NCBI RefSeq assembly: GCF_011765625.1 | Contig: NZ_CP050313.1 | Span: 802,501 to 866,500 of the forward strand | Direction of reading: 5' to 3' | Length of the DNA stretch: 64,000 nt | DNA from: Shewanella aestuarii | GTDB lineage: Bacteria; Pseudomonadota; Gammaproteobacteria; Enterobacterales; Shewanellaceae | Part shown: positions 18,968 to 29,435 of the stretch, piece by piece | Layout of the letters: each line of letters begins with the position of its first letter | Position numbering within the stretch: position 1 is the first letter of the stretch | Notes under the pieces: generated by a model | What the model was told of the DNA's origin: nothing | Seen by the model: the letters and a program-made list of their open reading frames with translations, nothing else | Databases searched by the model: none | Program-made: the position numbers and the translations under genes

Positions 18968-19992
18968 ATGCAGCTTGTTCAGCCGCAATTGGCTCCTGAA
19001 AGTTTAATGGATCAAGATGGTCAGCCCATTTTTGGCCTGTTTGATGGTGTGGTTGAATCGCTAAATGTGAGAGCATTTAAGTATTTCGATGAAATGGACA
19101 AACCCGCCTCATTTGTGGCCAAGCATTTTGATTTTAAACAGTTCCAATTTGTTAGCATTATCACTCAACGCTACATTATTGGTTTGGCGATTGCAGATAT
19201 TCGCTACGCCAGTTCCAGTTTTTGTTACCTTTACGATATTCAAGCCAATCGAATTGTCCAATCACAATGGTTAAGGCCCTTTGGTATTGCCAGTCAGTTA
19301 AGCCGAACGCCAAAAAATGGTAAGGCGAAAATGGGCAGCAAGCAGCATCATTTCAGTTTTGATATTGTTGATGGTCAGTGGCATGTCAATATTAAGCTAA
19401 CTAATGTGCAAGCTGCATTGGTTTTATCCCCCCTGTGCTAAGTTTACCATTAAGTCTTTGTACTCCAACAGGTTATAACGGATGGACTTATACCCAAAAG
19501 CATAATGCGCTAGCGGTAATTGGCGAATTGACCATTTTTAATGAGCCGCAACCTCTGCAAAATGCGCTAGCGTCGTATGATTTTTCAGCCGGTTATATGC
19601 GTGCTAAAACGGCGTGGCGCTGGGCATCGATTAATGCGCTTACCGCACAAGGAACCTTGGGACTGAACTTAGCTGCTGGGGTAAATGAAACTGGCAATAC
19701 TGAAAATGTATTGTGGGTAAATGGTCAACGCCATTTACTCGGTGCGGCACAGTTTAATTTTAATCGTTATGTGAGTGACGACTTATGGCAAATATCGACT
19801 AATGATGGCCAGATTGATTTGACCTTTAGAGCGCTTAATTGCCGCCAAGAAAAACTCAATTTAGGCGTAATTAAAAACAATTTCAGACAGTATATTGGCT
19901 ATTACAGTGGCGTGTTAACCGATAATGATGGCAAGCAGTATCGACTTCATAATCAGCTTGGTTTAGCTGAAGATCACTTTGCTAAGTGGTAG
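18968..19992 (+). pseudogene. DUF2804-domain protein, frameshifted in a C run
   Basis: Two adjacent open frames together give one DUF2804 protein of about 340 residues. The first part (ATG at 18968, preceded by TTGGACG) runs to VQAALVLSP and stops at 19439-19441. The second resumes with LSLPLSLCTPTGYNGWTYTQKHNALAV and ends at 19992. The break lies at a run of six C (19428-19433); one added C would fuse the frames as VLSPPVLSLPL. DUF2804 proteins have no firm function; the fold resembles a lipocalin-like barrel related to hydroxyneurosporene-synthase-type proteins. The adjacent hydroxylase gene overlaps the region around its stop, suggesting cotranscription. Confidence 0.85.
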
Positions 19993-19997
19993 TCGCC

Positions 19998-20885
19998 ATG
20001 GATTTTAATTGGCTTATCCAGCATCCTGAAACCTTATTATTGGTGCTGGCACCACTGTTTTTTATTTGTATCGCACTTGAATGGTTATTAAGAAAAAAAT
20101 TGCCAGATAATGCCCAGTATCATGTTAAAGAGGTGCTTTGTAATTTCTCGTTAGCCGGGATGCATCAATTAGCTGATTTATTAACCGGACTGCTGATTGC
20201 CAATGTTTATCTTTGGTGTTTTGGTTGGCGATTATTTGATATTGAGATGACTTTTCTCAGTTTTGTCATCTTGTTGGTGGCGCAAGATTTTTGCTATTAC
20301 TGGTTTCATCGCGCCAGTCACCGCATTCGTTGGATGTGGGCTGCACATGTGGTGCATCACAGTTCTGAGAACATGAATTTCAGTACTGCGTTTAGGCAAA
20401 GTTTGATGTACCCCATGGCAGGAATGTGGCTATTTTGGTTGCCGTTGGTGGTGATAGGCTTTGATCCTAATTGGGTGGTGTTTGTGGTACTGCTGAATTT
20501 GGGGTTACAGTTTTTTGTTCATACCCAAGCGGTAAAGACACTTGGCCCGCTTGAGTGGGTCTTTAATACTCCCTCCCATCATCGGGTCCACCATGGCCGG
20601 AATCCGCAATATATTGATAAAAACTATGCAGGGGTGTTGATTGTATGGGATAAGCTTTTTGGCACCTTTGAACCAGAAGTGGACACAGTGCAATACGGTA
20701 TCACTAAGCCGCTAAACAGTGTTAATCCAATCAGGGTCACGTTTGCTGAATGGCAAGACATGCTAGATGATTGGCGTCAACCAAGACTCACGTGGCGGCA
20801 AAAGCTATCAGTGTTGTTTTCACCGCCCCAAACCCGCTCAATTAAGGCTAACAATGAGCCGCAAGAAAATGCGTCAACCGATTAA
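19998..20885 (+). CDS. Sterol desaturase / fatty acid hydroxylase family membrane protein
   Basis: A 295-residue di-iron membrane enzyme of the fatty acid hydroxylase superfamily, probably acting on a lipid. The histidine clusters that hold the metals are all present: HRASH (104-108), HVVHH (117-121) and a C-terminal HHRVHH followed by [14 protein letters not shown]. Four or five hydrophobic helices surround them. I use the ATG at 19998; an in-frame GTG at 19986 overlaps the previous stop. Its own stop overlaps the rlmG stop on the other strand (TTAA shared). Substrate unknown. Confidence 0.88.
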   Translation: MDFNWLIQHPETLLLVLAPLFFICIALEWLLRKKLPDNAQYHVKEVLCNFSLAGMHQLADLLTGLLIANVYLWCFGWRLFDIEMTFLSFVILLVAQDFCYYWFHRASHRIRWMWAAHVVHHSSENMNFSTAFRQSLMYPMAGMWLFWLPLVVIGFDPNWVVFVVLLNLGLQFFVHTQAVKTLGPLEWVFNTPSHHRVHHGRNPQYIDKNYAGVLIVWDKLFGTFEPEVDTVQYGITKPLNSVNPIRVTFAEWQDMLDDWRQPRLTWRQKLSVLFSPPQTRSIKANNEPQENASTD

Positions 20886-22027
20886 TTAACGGCTTGTTTT
20901 TTTGCTTGCAAAATGACGAATTTGCCATTTGACGCAATAGTATGACAGTTTTTAAAAATACGTTTAATTTTAACGTGATAGGCTAAGTGGCGATTACCTA
21001 CAACATGTAAAATACCCCCAGGTGATAATTTACGATAGGCGTCTAAAAACATCTGCCAAGCTATGTGATCGGTAATGGCTTCACCCTGATGAAATGGTGG
21101 ATTACATAGCACTAAATCAGGGGTGACATTATCAAGGTGAGTTAAGCAATCATCCCAATGAAACGTGGCACGGTTTGCATCGGGATGGTTGGCTTGCCAA
21201 TTTATGCGGCTTGACTCTATTGCCATTTCTGAGTCATCAACAAAATGAATTTGTGCCTGCGGGTACAATTGTGCCGCCCGTAACCCTAAAATACCGTTAC
21301 CACAGCCCAAATCAATAACCGAGCTAAACTCGCCAGTTGGCATGTTGTCTAGCATGATACGGGCACCAATATCGAGTTTATTGGCGGCAAATACATTACT
21401 TAAATTGCTCATCGATAAGCCTAGCTCAGCCACTTTCCATGTAACGCTTTGAGGTAGCGAGCGCTTGTTGCCATCACTGATACAAGTGATCACCCGGGTT
21501 TTCTTCCAAGTTAAGCTAGCCGAAGCACTGCCCAAGTTTTGCTCGATGGTGGTTAAAATCGATTTGTTAATCGACTTGGCTTTAGCCGCAATGAATACTT
21601 GAGTACCTTGGGGCAAAATTTGTGATAAACGCTGTAACTGGTGGGCAAAATAGCTTAAGTTTTTTGGCAGTTTCATCAACACAAGTTGGATTGATTGCGG
21701 CAATAAATCACGGCTATTAAAATAACGGATGTTATCTGTGTTTAATTGATTATCAGCTAGGTTTTGCTTTGCGCCTAGTAAACTGGTTTTGGCGTCGGTT
21801 TCAACCATTAATGGCCAGGTTGGATTGATTGACGTTAATGCACATTGAAGGGCACCAAAGCTGTCATTAATGATTGCAGTATTGAGCGGTTGCTGTTGAG
21901 ATTCAACCAACATCTTAATTAAATGCTCATCTGCCGCATCCCATGCTTGAAGGTTAGATTCTTGCTGCTTTGGGTAACGAAACAGTGCCAATTCTATTCC
22001 TGAACATGAAAACTGACTTATCGTCAT
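20882..22027 (-). CDS. rlmG: 23S rRNA guanine-1835 N2-methyltransferase
   Basis: RlmG methylates G1835 of 23S rRNA with SAM. The 381-residue product has the two-domain RsmC/RlmG architecture: a degenerate N-terminal methyltransferase-like domain and a catalytic C-terminal one. The catalytic domain has [23 protein letters not shown] (SAM loop), the catalytic NPPFHQG, and [25 protein letters not shown]. Length agrees with the Escherichia coli enzyme (about 378). It is convergent with the hydroxylase gene, their stop codons overlapping, and no terminator separates them. Confidence 0.93.
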   Translation of the reverse strand: MTISQFSCSGIELALFRYPKQQESNLQAWDAADEHLIKMLVESQQQPLNTAIINDSFGALQCALTSINPTWPLMVETDAKTSLLGAKQNLADNQLNTDNIRYFNSRDLLPQSIQLVLMKLPKNLSYFAHQLQRLSQILPQGTQVFIAAKAKSINKSILTTIEQNLGSASASLTWKKTRVITCISDGNKRSLPQSVTWKVAELGLSMSNLSNVFAANKLDIGARIMLDNMPTGEFSSVIDLGCGNGILGLRAAQLYPQAQIHFVDDSEMAIESSRINWQANHPDANRATFHWDDCLTHLDNVTPDLVLCNPPFHQGEAITDHIAWQMFLDAYRKLSPGGILHVVGNRHLAYHVKIKRIFKNCHTIASNGKFVILQAKKQAVN

Positions 22028-22186
22028 GAAATTTACCTACAATCGATTAATTCAAAGCTGGTAATTATCGCAGTTAAGCTGTGGGAATGAAATCAACTCA
22101 GTGAAAGTTTATGGTTTTACTTCTGCTTGCACAAAGATATGCCATTGCTATTCAAAAGCTGGCTAAGTAACATCAACGGATAAAAC

Positions 22187-22615
22187 ATGATGAAACAAAG
22201 GAATGATATGAAAGGTGCAGGCGGAACGTCAGGTGGAATAGGGCAATTTTTTATCGGGCTTATTATGATGTGTGGCGGTTTTTATATGCTGCTGAAAGCA
22301 ATTAAGGTGACAAGCTCATTCGGTTTTAGTTATAGCCTTTATAATGTTGGCGGTATGAACTTAACAAGCGGGATGATCATGATCCCATTTATGTTTGGCG
22401 TTGGGTTAATATTTTATAATGCGAAAAATATTCTTGGTTGGATACTGACTTTTGGATCTTTAGTCGGGCTTATTTTTGGGGTTATTAGCGCCATTAACTT
22501 CCGTTTTAGTCATATGACCGCGTTTGATCTGATTGTCATTTTAGTATTGAGTGTCGGTGGGTTAGGGATCTTTTTACGATCTTTAAAAACCATAGATCAA
22601 TCGATAAAAGATTAA
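22187..22615 (+). CDS. Small polytopic membrane protein, function unknown
   Basis: A protein of up to 142 residues with four hydrophobic stretches (about 20-40, 56-78, 82-102, 112-130) and a glycine-rich N-terminus (GAGGTSGGIGQFF). Two starts are possible: the ATG at 22187 or the ATG at 22208; the latter has an AAGGA site five bases before it. No enzymatic motif or named family is recognised. It is alone on its strand between rlmG (divergent) and the ABC exporter 47 bases downstream, with which it could be cotranscribed. Confidence 0.6.
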   Translation: MMKQRNDMKGAGGTSGGIGQFFIGLIMMCGGFYMLLKAIKVTSSFGFSYSLYNVGGMNLTSGMIMIPFMFGVGLIFYNAKNILGWILTFGSLVGLIFGVISAINFRFSHMTAFDLIVILVLSVGGLGIFLRSLKTIDQSIKD

Positions 22616-22710
22616 AACGACTTAGTTAGAGGTGAGCATTATCATTCGCTGAAAACCTCATCGTGCCTTGTTCACTCATCAAGCTTTTATCCTATGCAAG
22701 GATCTGTATT

Positions 22711-24504
22711 TTGCACCATAAACCACCTAATCAACTCGCCGCTAAACCCGATGCGCAGCACTATGCTGTATTACCTTGGTTATTGCACTTTTTAGTTCCT
22801 TATAAGTTTAAAGCCATTGCCGCAATTGTATTTTTGTTTATTGGCTCTTTAGCTTGGTTATCCTTGGGCCAAGGCGTCAGGTTAATGGTAGATGAGGGGT
22901 TTATTGCCGATAATGCCCAGCGATTAAACGAGATTATCTTGTTCATTATTATCATTACTTTGGTGAGCGCTACAGCCGTTTTTTGCCGTTTTTACATGAT
23001 GACATGGTTGGGTGAGCGTGTAAGTGCAGATATTCGTTTGCGTGTCTATCAGCATTTACTTGGTTTATCGCCCAGTTTTTTTGCTTCGCAGCGCACTGGT
23101 GAAGTGATTTCGCGTTTTACCGCCGACAGCACCTTGCTGCAAAGCGTTGTTGGCTCAAGCTTGTCTATGGCGCTACGTTCATCGGTTACCGTGGTGGGGG
23201 GCGTCATTATGATGGCTTTTACTAGTTTTAAGCTAACTGGTTTAGTGTTATTGGCCGTGCCATTAGTACTTGGACCTGTTGCTTTTTTTGGTAATAAAGT
23301 AAGGCGTTTATCACGGGATAGCCAAGATAGGGTTGGAGATTTAGGCGCTTATATTGATGAGACTTTGCATGAAATCCACACAGTGCAAGCTTATACCCAT
23401 GAAGGTGAAGATAAACATGCATTTGGCTTGCGAGTTGAGGCGGTGATGGAGACTGCAAAAGGTCGGATAAAATACCGCGCTTTATTGATTTCCTCAGTCA
23501 TGTTTTTAAGTATCAGCGCCATTGCCTTTATTACTTGGGTGGGCGCACAAGATGTGATGCAAGGTAACATTAGCGCCGGAGAGTTATCTGCATTTATGTT
23601 TTATGCCGTGATGGTGGCTGGTGCGGTGGCAACCATTAGCGAGGTGTTTAGTGAAATTCAGCGCGCTTCTGGTGCGGCTGAGCGGTTAATCGAGTTAAGC
23701 CAAACACCTATCGATATTGAGCAGCTTGCTACGCCAGTGTTGTTACCCGCTAACATTGAGGGAGCGTTATCACTATCGAAGTTGGTGTTTGCTTACCCAG
23801 CAGAGCCCAGCAATGAAGTGATTAAACAACTTTGTGTTGATATCAAGCCTGGCGAGCGTATTGCATTAGTTGGCCCGAGTGGCGCGGGTAAAAGCACTTT
23901 GTTTGAGCTATTAATGCGCTTTTATCAGCCTAAGTCAGGCGCTATTTTGTTAGATGGTATCGATATATCACAGTTAGCATTAGCTGATTTGCGTCAACAA
24001 TTTGCTTTAGTGCCTCAAGAGTCAGTGATTTTTGCCACTAGCGTGTTAGAGAATGTTCGCTATGGGCGCATTGATGCGAGTGAGCAAGAGGTGAAGCAAG
24101 CTTGCATTGCAGCCAAGGCCGATGAGTTTATTGCTGAGTTTCCACAAGGCTATCACACTTATTTAGGCGAACGAGGGGTGAGATTATCTGGTGGTCAAAA
24201 GCAACGCATTGCTATTGCTCGAGCTATTTTAGCAGATAGACCTATTTTATTATTGGATGAAGCAACAAGTGCTTTGGATGCGGTTAGCGAGGTTAAAGTC
24301 AAGCAAGCTTTAGACACCTTAATGGCTAATCGAACCACGTTAATTATTGCTCACCGCTTGGCCACTGTGATAAATGCCGACCGTATTTTAGTGTTAGATA
24401 AAGGTCAGCTAATTGCATCGGGCACCCATAATGAGTTAATGCAAAGCAGTAAGCTTTACCAAGAGTTTGCTCGTTTGCAATTACTTACTGAGCAAGATGA
24501 TTGA
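22711..24504 (+). CDS. MsbA-like ABC exporter (fused permease and ATPase)
   Basis: A type IV half-transporter with an N-terminal six-helix permease domain (about residues 20-320 of the longer form) and a C-terminal ATPase. Walker A is GPSGAGKST, the Q-loop lies in FALVPQESVIFA, the signature is LSGGQKQR, Walker B is ILLLDEATSALD, and the switch His is in IAHRLAT. The family exports lipids, peptides or drugs; the true msbA could be elsewhere. I favour a TTG start at 22711 because an AAGGA site lies at 22698-22702; a GTG at 22663 would add 16 residues that do not look like a transporter N-terminus. Confidence 0.88.
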   Translation: MHHKPPNQLAAKPDAQHYAVLPWLLHFLVPYKFKAIAAIVFLFIGSLAWLSLGQGVRLMVDEGFIADNAQRLNEIILFIIIITLVSATAVFCRFYMMTWLGERVSADIRLRVYQHLLGLSPSFFASQRTGEVISRFTADSTLLQSVVGSSLSMALRSSVTVVGGVIMMAFTSFKLTGLVLLAVPLVLGPVAFFGNKVRRLSRDSQDRVGDLGAYIDETLHEIHTVQAYTHEGEDKHAFGLRVEAVMETAKGRIKYRALLISSVMFLSISAIAFITWVGAQDVMQGNISAGELSAFMFYAVMVAGAVATISEVFSEIQRASGAAERLIELSQTPIDIEQLATPVLLPANIEGALSLSKLVFAYPAEPSNEVIKQLCVDIKPGERIALVGPSGAGKSTLFELLMRFYQPKSGAILLDGIDISQLALADLRQQFALVPQESVIFATSVLENVRYGRIDASEQEVKQACIAAKADEFIAEFPQGYHTYLGERGVRLSGGQKQRIAIARAILADRPILLLDEATSALDAVSEVKVKQALDTLMANRTTLIIAHRLATVINADRILVLDKGQLIASGTHNELMQSSKLYQEFARLQLLTEQDD

Positions 24505-24509
24505 TGCTT

Positions 24510-24546
24510 AAAAAAGGTGCCTCGCTAACATGTAGTGGGCACCTTG
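24510..24546 (-). terminator. Terminator of fadD, between convergent genes
   Basis: The inverted repeat AAGGTGCC (24514-24521) and GGCACCTT (24538-24545) followed on the minus strand by six T residues. It lies 29 bases beyond the fadD stop. Confidence 0.75.
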
Positions 24547-24573
24547 TTGAGTTTTATTGGTGAAGTTTTAGGA

Positions 24574-26172
24574 TTAATTTCTTAGTTCGCGGCGTAAAAT
24601 TTTACCCACTGTGCTTTTTGGCAGTTGCGGTATAAATTCAATTATTTTGGGCACTTTATAAGCGGTAAGTTGGCTACGGCAATAATCGCTTATTTGAGCT
24701 TTTGCTGCAGGCAGATCGTGATCAGCATCTTTCAATACAATAACGGCTTTTACGGCTTCACCACTGCGTTCATCCTCTATACCAATGACGGCACATTCTA
24801 AGACCAACTCATTGTTGGATAAAACCTCTTCAATTTCATTTGGGTAAACGTTAAAGCCAGAAACGATAATCATGTCTTTTTTGCGGTCGACAATTTTATA
24901 AAACCCATCGTCTGTAGCCGTGGCAATATCCCCAGTTTTGAAAAAGCCATCAGCGGTCATGACTTTGGCGGTTTCTTGCGGTTTATTCCAATAACCCGAC
25001 ATCACTTGTGGACCTTTTACGGCCAGTTCACCGGCTTCACCAATGGGCACTTCATTGTCGTTAATGTCTAAAATTTTCACTTGGGTGTCTAAAACCGCTT
25101 TGCCAATAGTGCCTAATCTTTGATGTCCTGGTGCATTTAAGCAGACTACTGGAGAGGTTTCAGATAATCCATAACCTTCTGAAATCATGCAGCCTGTGGT
25201 TTGCTGCCAAATGTTTGCTGCGGCGCTGGTTAACGCAGTACCTCCTGAAATGGTAATGGTCATTTTGCTGAAATCTAACGCTTTAAATTCAGGCTGGTGG
25301 CATAAACCAACAAACAAAGTGTTGATGCCTGCAAACCCCGTGAATGGGTAGTTTTGCATGGTTTTGATTAAGCCTGCTATATCGCGTGGATTAGGGATTA
25401 ATACAGAGCAACCACCCGACTCAAAGTACAATACTAGGTTCACCATAAAGGCGTAAATATGATAAATGGGCAATGGTGCGACAAAAACATCTTCGCCTTC
25501 AGTCATGGTACTGGCGATGCGGGATTTTACTTGGGCGCTATTGGCCAATAAATTACCGTGAGACAACATAGCCCCTTTAGATAAGCCTGTTGTTCCCCCT
25601 GTGTATTGCAGGGCAACTAAATCGGTTTTTTGAGGGGATATTGCGGTGTAAGTTTTTTTGGCACCTTGGTTAAGCACATCCATAAATGCAATGGTATCAA
25701 ACGCTACTTTAGGTTGCTCTTGTGGTGAGATCAGGTCTAGTGCGTGGGTTGATATGACATATTCAATTTGAGTGTTTTTTACCACGTTTGTTAATGTCGG
25801 TAATAAATCTGACAATACAACTAATAGCTTAGCTCCAGAATCATTGTATTGATGAGTCAGCTCACGTTCGGTGTACAAGGGGTTGGTATTAACTAAAATC
25901 ATACCAGCTCGCATAACGCCATAAGCTGCAATGACAAATTGGGTAATGTTAGGCAGTTGGATAGCAACTCTATCACCCGCAGATAAGTTTGTGTGTTGCT
26001 GAAGATAGGTTGCAAAGTTGCGAGAATAAACCTCAATTTCATTAAAACTGGTGTGCTTGCCTAAACAAGCATAGGCGGTTTTATCCGCATATTTAGCACA
26101 AGATTTTTCAATCAGATCGACAACGGAATGGTAGTGGCTTAAATCAAGAACTGTATCAGCATCGTAGGACAT
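24574..26172 (-). CDS. fadD: Long-chain fatty acid-CoA ligase
   Basis: Activates fatty acids to acyl-CoA using ATP, the entry step of beta-oxidation. The product from the ATG at 26172 has 532 residues, with the AMP-binding P-loop YTGGTTGLSKGAML, the GYGLSETSPVV motif, TGDIA and the C-terminal K in LPKSTVGKILRRELR. The AGGTG site before 26172 supports this start; an ATG at 26247 would add 25 residues with no family match. The sequence fits FadD but other medium- or long-chain ligases share all these motifs. A PsrA-like site lies upstream. Confidence 0.9.
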   Translation of the reverse strand: MSYDADTVLDLSHYHSVVDLIEKSCAKYADKTAYACLGKHTSFNEIEVYSRNFATYLQQHTNLSAGDRVAIQLPNITQFVIAAYGVMRAGMILVNTNPLYTERELTHQYNDSGAKLLVVLSDLLPTLTNVVKNTQIEYVISTHALDLISPQEQPKVAFDTIAFMDVLNQGAKKTYTAISPQKTDLVALQYTGGTTGLSKGAMLSHGNLLANSAQVKSRIASTMTEGEDVFVAPLPIYHIYAFMVNLVLYFESGGCSVLIPNPRDIAGLIKTMQNYPFTGFAGINTLFVGLCHQPEFKALDFSKMTITISGGTALTSAAANIWQQTTGCMISEGYGLSETSPVVCLNAPGHQRLGTIGKAVLDTQVKILDINDNEVPIGEAGELAVKGPQVMSGYWNKPQETAKVMTADGFFKTGDIATATDDGFYKIVDRKKDMIIVSGFNVYPNEIEEVLSNNELVLECAVIGIEDERSGEAVKAVIVLKDADHDLPAAKAQISDYCRSQLTAYKVPKIIEFIPQLPKSTVGKILRRELRN

Positions 26173-26244
26173 GTTTGCACCTATATTTTTTATAATGAAG
26201 TCTTGTTGGTATTGGTAAGCATTCAATTGGTGATGTGTAAAAAT

Positions 26245-26258
26245 CAAACAAGTGTTTA
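26245..26258 (-). promoter_or_regulatory. Possible PsrA-type operator upstream of fadD
   Basis: CAAAC-AAGT-GTTTA, a near match to the described PsrA pattern (G/C)AAAC N2-4 GTTT(G/C), located about 73 bases before the fadD start. PsrA is the TetR-type fatty-acid-responsive repressor of fad genes in many gammaproteobacteria. The match is short and has one mismatch, so this is suggestive only. Confidence 0.35.
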
Positions 26259-26748
26259 GGTTAGTGTTTTTTAGGTCTTGGGGTCAAATTAATTTGTAGC
26301 TCATAAAATTGTCTCTTTATTGAATCAACCATCTCATTTTTTAGTGAATGCTCTATCGTTTCCTTTGTTTAATTCCCTTGTTTTTTAAAAGGTTAATTGT
26401 TGCTTAATTTAATTCTGATTGATGAGTGAAATGATGATGTGTTGAATTAAAACAGATGTAATCATTTCATTGCACTTTAGCGGCTAGCTTTTTTTGATTT
26501 TTTATTGATTATTTTTATTTTTTTAAATCTATATTAAACAATGGATTATTTTTGTTTTATCTAGGATTTAGCTTGTAAATTGATTTTTAGAGCAAATGTT
26601 CCGTAAATAAAAAATGGCAATTGTATTTTTTATGTTATAAAAATGTATCTGAAATGATATTTTATTCATTTTGGGAGAGATCTTTACTACAGGATGTAGT
26701 GAATAGTATCTGCAAGCACAACACCATAATAATTACAGAGAACAACTT
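26259..26748. other. AT-rich intergenic region between fadD and the TonB-dependent receptor
   Basis: About 490 bases without a credible gene. It is strongly AT-rich, with long T tracts around 26490-26530, and presumably carries divergent promoters for fadD and the receptor. I see no clear Fur box, rho-independent terminator or tRNA. The length is typical of the leaders before TonB-dependent receptor genes in this group. Confidence 0.6.
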
Positions 26749-29346
26749 ATGATGAAAACAAAAAACAAATTTGGCTTAAGCTCATTAAGCCTAGCTGTTT
26801 CAATAGCGCTAACCGGTTCAGTAATAAGCTTGCAAGCTTTTGCTGAAGAGGAAGAAACCACAGCTGCCAATGAAAAGGTTGAGAAAATCGCCGTCGTCGG
26901 CTCACGTTCTGCCCCTCGCTCAGTTGGTGACTCACCAGTGCCGATTGATATTCTAAGTGCCGATGATTTAAAGAAAAACGGCTCAACTGACATGATTGAT
27001 TTGTTAGTAACCTCTGTGCCATCGTTTAACTCTCGTGCGCAACCTATTAGTGATGCTGCCACTTTGGTTCGCCCTGTGAACCTTCGTGGCTTGCCGTCAG
27101 ACAGTACCCTGATTTTAGTCAATGGTAAGCGTCGTCATCGTGCTTCTGTTATTGCTTTCCAAGGTGGTGGTATCAACGATGGTGCTCAAGGGCCAGATAT
27201 TTCAGTCATTCCGAGTGCTGCACTTAAGCAAGTTGAAGTGCTTCGTGATGGTGCCGCAGCACAGTATGGTTCCGATGCTATTGCTGGTGTGATGAACTTT
27301 GTATTAAATGACAGTGCTGACGGTGGTTCAATTTCACTTACCCAAGGCGAGTATTATGAAGGTGATGGAACATCAACAACGATAGATGCCAACATTGGGT
27401 TACCTTTAACCGATGCCGGCTTTATTAACTTAACAGGTCAATACAAACAAGCTGATGCGACAAGTCGAAGTGTGCAGCGCCCAGATGCGGCTAACCTTGC
27501 TGCTCAAGGTAATGAGTTTATAAATGATCCAGCGCAAATTTGGGGTAACCCAGAATTAAAAGATGATTACACTATTTTTGCCAATCTAGGTTATGACATT
27601 AACGACAATCATCGTATCTATGCTTTTGGTAACGTGTCATCGCGTGAAGCTGTCGGTGGCTTTTATTACCGTAACCCTCACAATCGCGGCAATGTTTACT
27701 CGGTTGATGGCGGTGAAAATCTATTAGTTGGTGATGTCGGCCTTGCTACCAATGGTGTTGCGACTTGTAATATAAATGTGCCTATTCCTAAAATCACTCA
27801 ACCTGATGGTTCTGTGATTGATGGTAATGTGTTAGATACCGATGCTTATAAAGCGATGGTTGCCGATCCAAATTGTTTCGCGATGAACCAGATTCGTCCT
27901 GGCGGGTATACTCCGCAGTTTGCCGGTACCATTGATGATATGTCAGTCTTTGCTGGTGTAAAAGGTCAGTTTGGCGAGTGGAACTATGATGCCAGTGCCG
28001 GTACTGGGTCTAACAAAGCAAGTTTTAGTCTTCGTAATTCATTAAACCCATCAATGGGCTTAGATACTCCGACAGATTTTGATACGGGCGCTTATAAGCA
28101 AGAAGAGACCACTGTAAACCTTGATTTCTCTCGCTACTTTAACGTGGGACCAGTAGAAGATATTAGTTTTGCTACTGGGTTTGAATGGCGTGAAGAGTCA
28201 TTTGAAATTACTCAAGGAGAAGAGGCATCATGGATTGCGGGTCCTTATGCAGCCCAAGGCTTTAACATTGGTTCGCATGGTTTTAAAGGTTTTGGCCCTG
28301 AGTCTGCGGGCAAAAATAGCCGTAATAACATAGGCATTTATACTGATGTTGAAGCTTATCTTGGTGAGAAATGGTTAGTTGGTGCAGCGCTTCGCTATGA
28401 AGACTTCTCTACCTTTGGCGATACGTTAAATTACAAATTAACTGCGCAGTTTTCTGCCACTGACGAGTTAGCTTTACGAGCTTCACACAGTACTGGTTTC
28501 CGTGCTCCGACAGTAGGTCAAGAGAACGTAGTGAATACCCAAACCTCAATTGTTAATGGTGATTTGATCCAAACATTTATTGCTCCTCCAACGGATCCAT
28601 TAGCTGCGTTTTATGGCGGTGAGGTGTTAAAGCCAGAAGAATCTGTTAGTTATGCATTAGGTGCTGTTTACGAGCGTGATAACTTCTTCTTAACTGTGGA
28701 TTACTACAATATCGAAGTAACAGGCCGTATTGCCCAGTCGAGTCAAATTGAAGTCGAAGCTGATGATTACGATGCTTTACGTTTGGCAGGTGTTGAGTTT
28801 CCTGAGCTAATTTCAGCGGTAACTTACTATACCAATGATTTTGATACCACGACTCAAGGTGTTGATATTGTTGCATCTTATGACGCTGAATTATTAAGTG
28901 GTGACACTAAATTCAGCCTAGCCTATGGTTGGACTGATACGAGTGTAGATAAGTACGATGAAGATACCACTGATGAAGGTAAGGTTCGTCGCTTAGAGGA
29001 CGGCATTCCTGCTCATCGCGCCACCTTTACATGGGGTCAAACTTGGGATCAATTAAGCATGTCATTGCGTGGTAATTTCTATGGGGAATACTATGCAACT
29101 CATGCTGATGATACTTCAGATTGGGGCTCTGAAATGGCTGATTCAGCCGTCACAATTGATTTAGAGGTAAGCTACACTGTTTTGGATAGCTTAACTTTCT
29201 CAGTTGGTGCGAATAACTTATTTGATCAAGAAGCTCAAAAGCTTAAAGATGGTACTTTAGGTGAGTTAGGTGCAGTTTATTACGAAAGTGGTCCATTTGA
29301 TTACAATGGTGGTTACTACTACGGTAAGATTAACTATCGCTTCTAA
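26749..29346 (+). CDS. TonB-dependent outer-membrane receptor
   Basis: An 865-residue precursor with a signal peptide (basic start, hydrophobic residues 12-30, cleavage near AFA). A TonB-box-like EKIAVVGSRSAPR (about residue 45) follows, then a plug domain with VNLRGLPSDSTLILVNGKRRHR and IPSAALKQVEVLRDGAAAQYGSDAIAGVMNF. The large beta-barrel ends ...YGKINYRF with the C-terminal aromatic outer-membrane signal. It would import a ligand powered by TonB-ExbBD. The substrate cannot be told; the sequence resembles receptors of the iron-siderophore/vitamin or carbohydrate type found in multiple copies in Shewanella-like genomes. A second ATG at 26752 is equally possible. Confidence 0.93.
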   Translation: MMKTKNKFGLSSLSLAVSIALTGSVISLQAFAEEEETTAANEKVEKIAVVGSRSAPRSVGDSPVPIDILSADDLKKNGSTDMIDLLVTSVPSFNSRAQPISDAATLVRPVNLRGLPSDSTLILVNGKRRHRASVIAFQGGGINDGAQGPDISVIPSAALKQVEVLRDGAAAQYGSDAIAGVMNFVLNDSADGGSISLTQGEYYEGDGTSTTIDANIGLPLTDAGFINLTGQYKQADATSRSVQRPDAANLAAQGNEFINDPAQIWGNPELKDDYTIFANLGYDINDNHRIYAFGNVSSREAVGGFYYRNPHNRGNVYSVDGGENLLVGDVGLATNGVATCNINVPIPKITQPDGSVIDGNVLDTDAYKAMVADPNCFAMNQIRPGGYTPQFAGTIDDMSVFAGVKGQFGEWNYDASAGTGSNKASFSLRNSLNPSMGLDTPTDFDTGAYKQEETTVNLDFSRYFNVGPVEDISFATGFEWREESFEITQGEEASWIAGPYAAQGFNIGSHGFKGFGPESAGKNSRNNIGIYTDVEAYLGEKWLVGAALRYEDFSTFGDTLNYKLTAQFSATDELALRASHSTGFRAPTVGQENVVNTQTSIVNGDLIQTFIAPPTDPLAAFYGGEVLKPEESVSYALGAVYERDNFFLTVDYYNIEVTGRIAQSSQIEVEADDYDALRLAGVEFPELISAVTYYTNDFDTTTQGVDIVASYDAELLSGDTKFSLAYGWTDTSVDKYDEDTTDEGKVRRLEDGIPAHRATFTWGQTWDQLSMSLRGNFYGEYYATHADDTSDWGSEMADSAVTIDLEVSYTVLDSLTFSVGANNLFDQEAQKLKDGTLGELGAVYYESGPFDYNGGYYYGKINYRF

Positions 29347-29364
29347 GTTTGTGATATAAAATAA

Positions 29365-29394
29365 GAAAAGTGAGCTATCTGGCTCACTTTTTTT
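29365..29394 (+). terminator. Rho-independent terminator of the TonB-dependent receptor gene
   Basis: The stem AAAAGTGAGC and GCTCACTTTT with a short loop and an extended T run, 19 bases after the stop codon. Confidence 0.9.
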
Positions 29395-29435
29395 ATTGCT
29401 GATACAGTCCAAAATCGTCTTAAAAATCAACCGTG

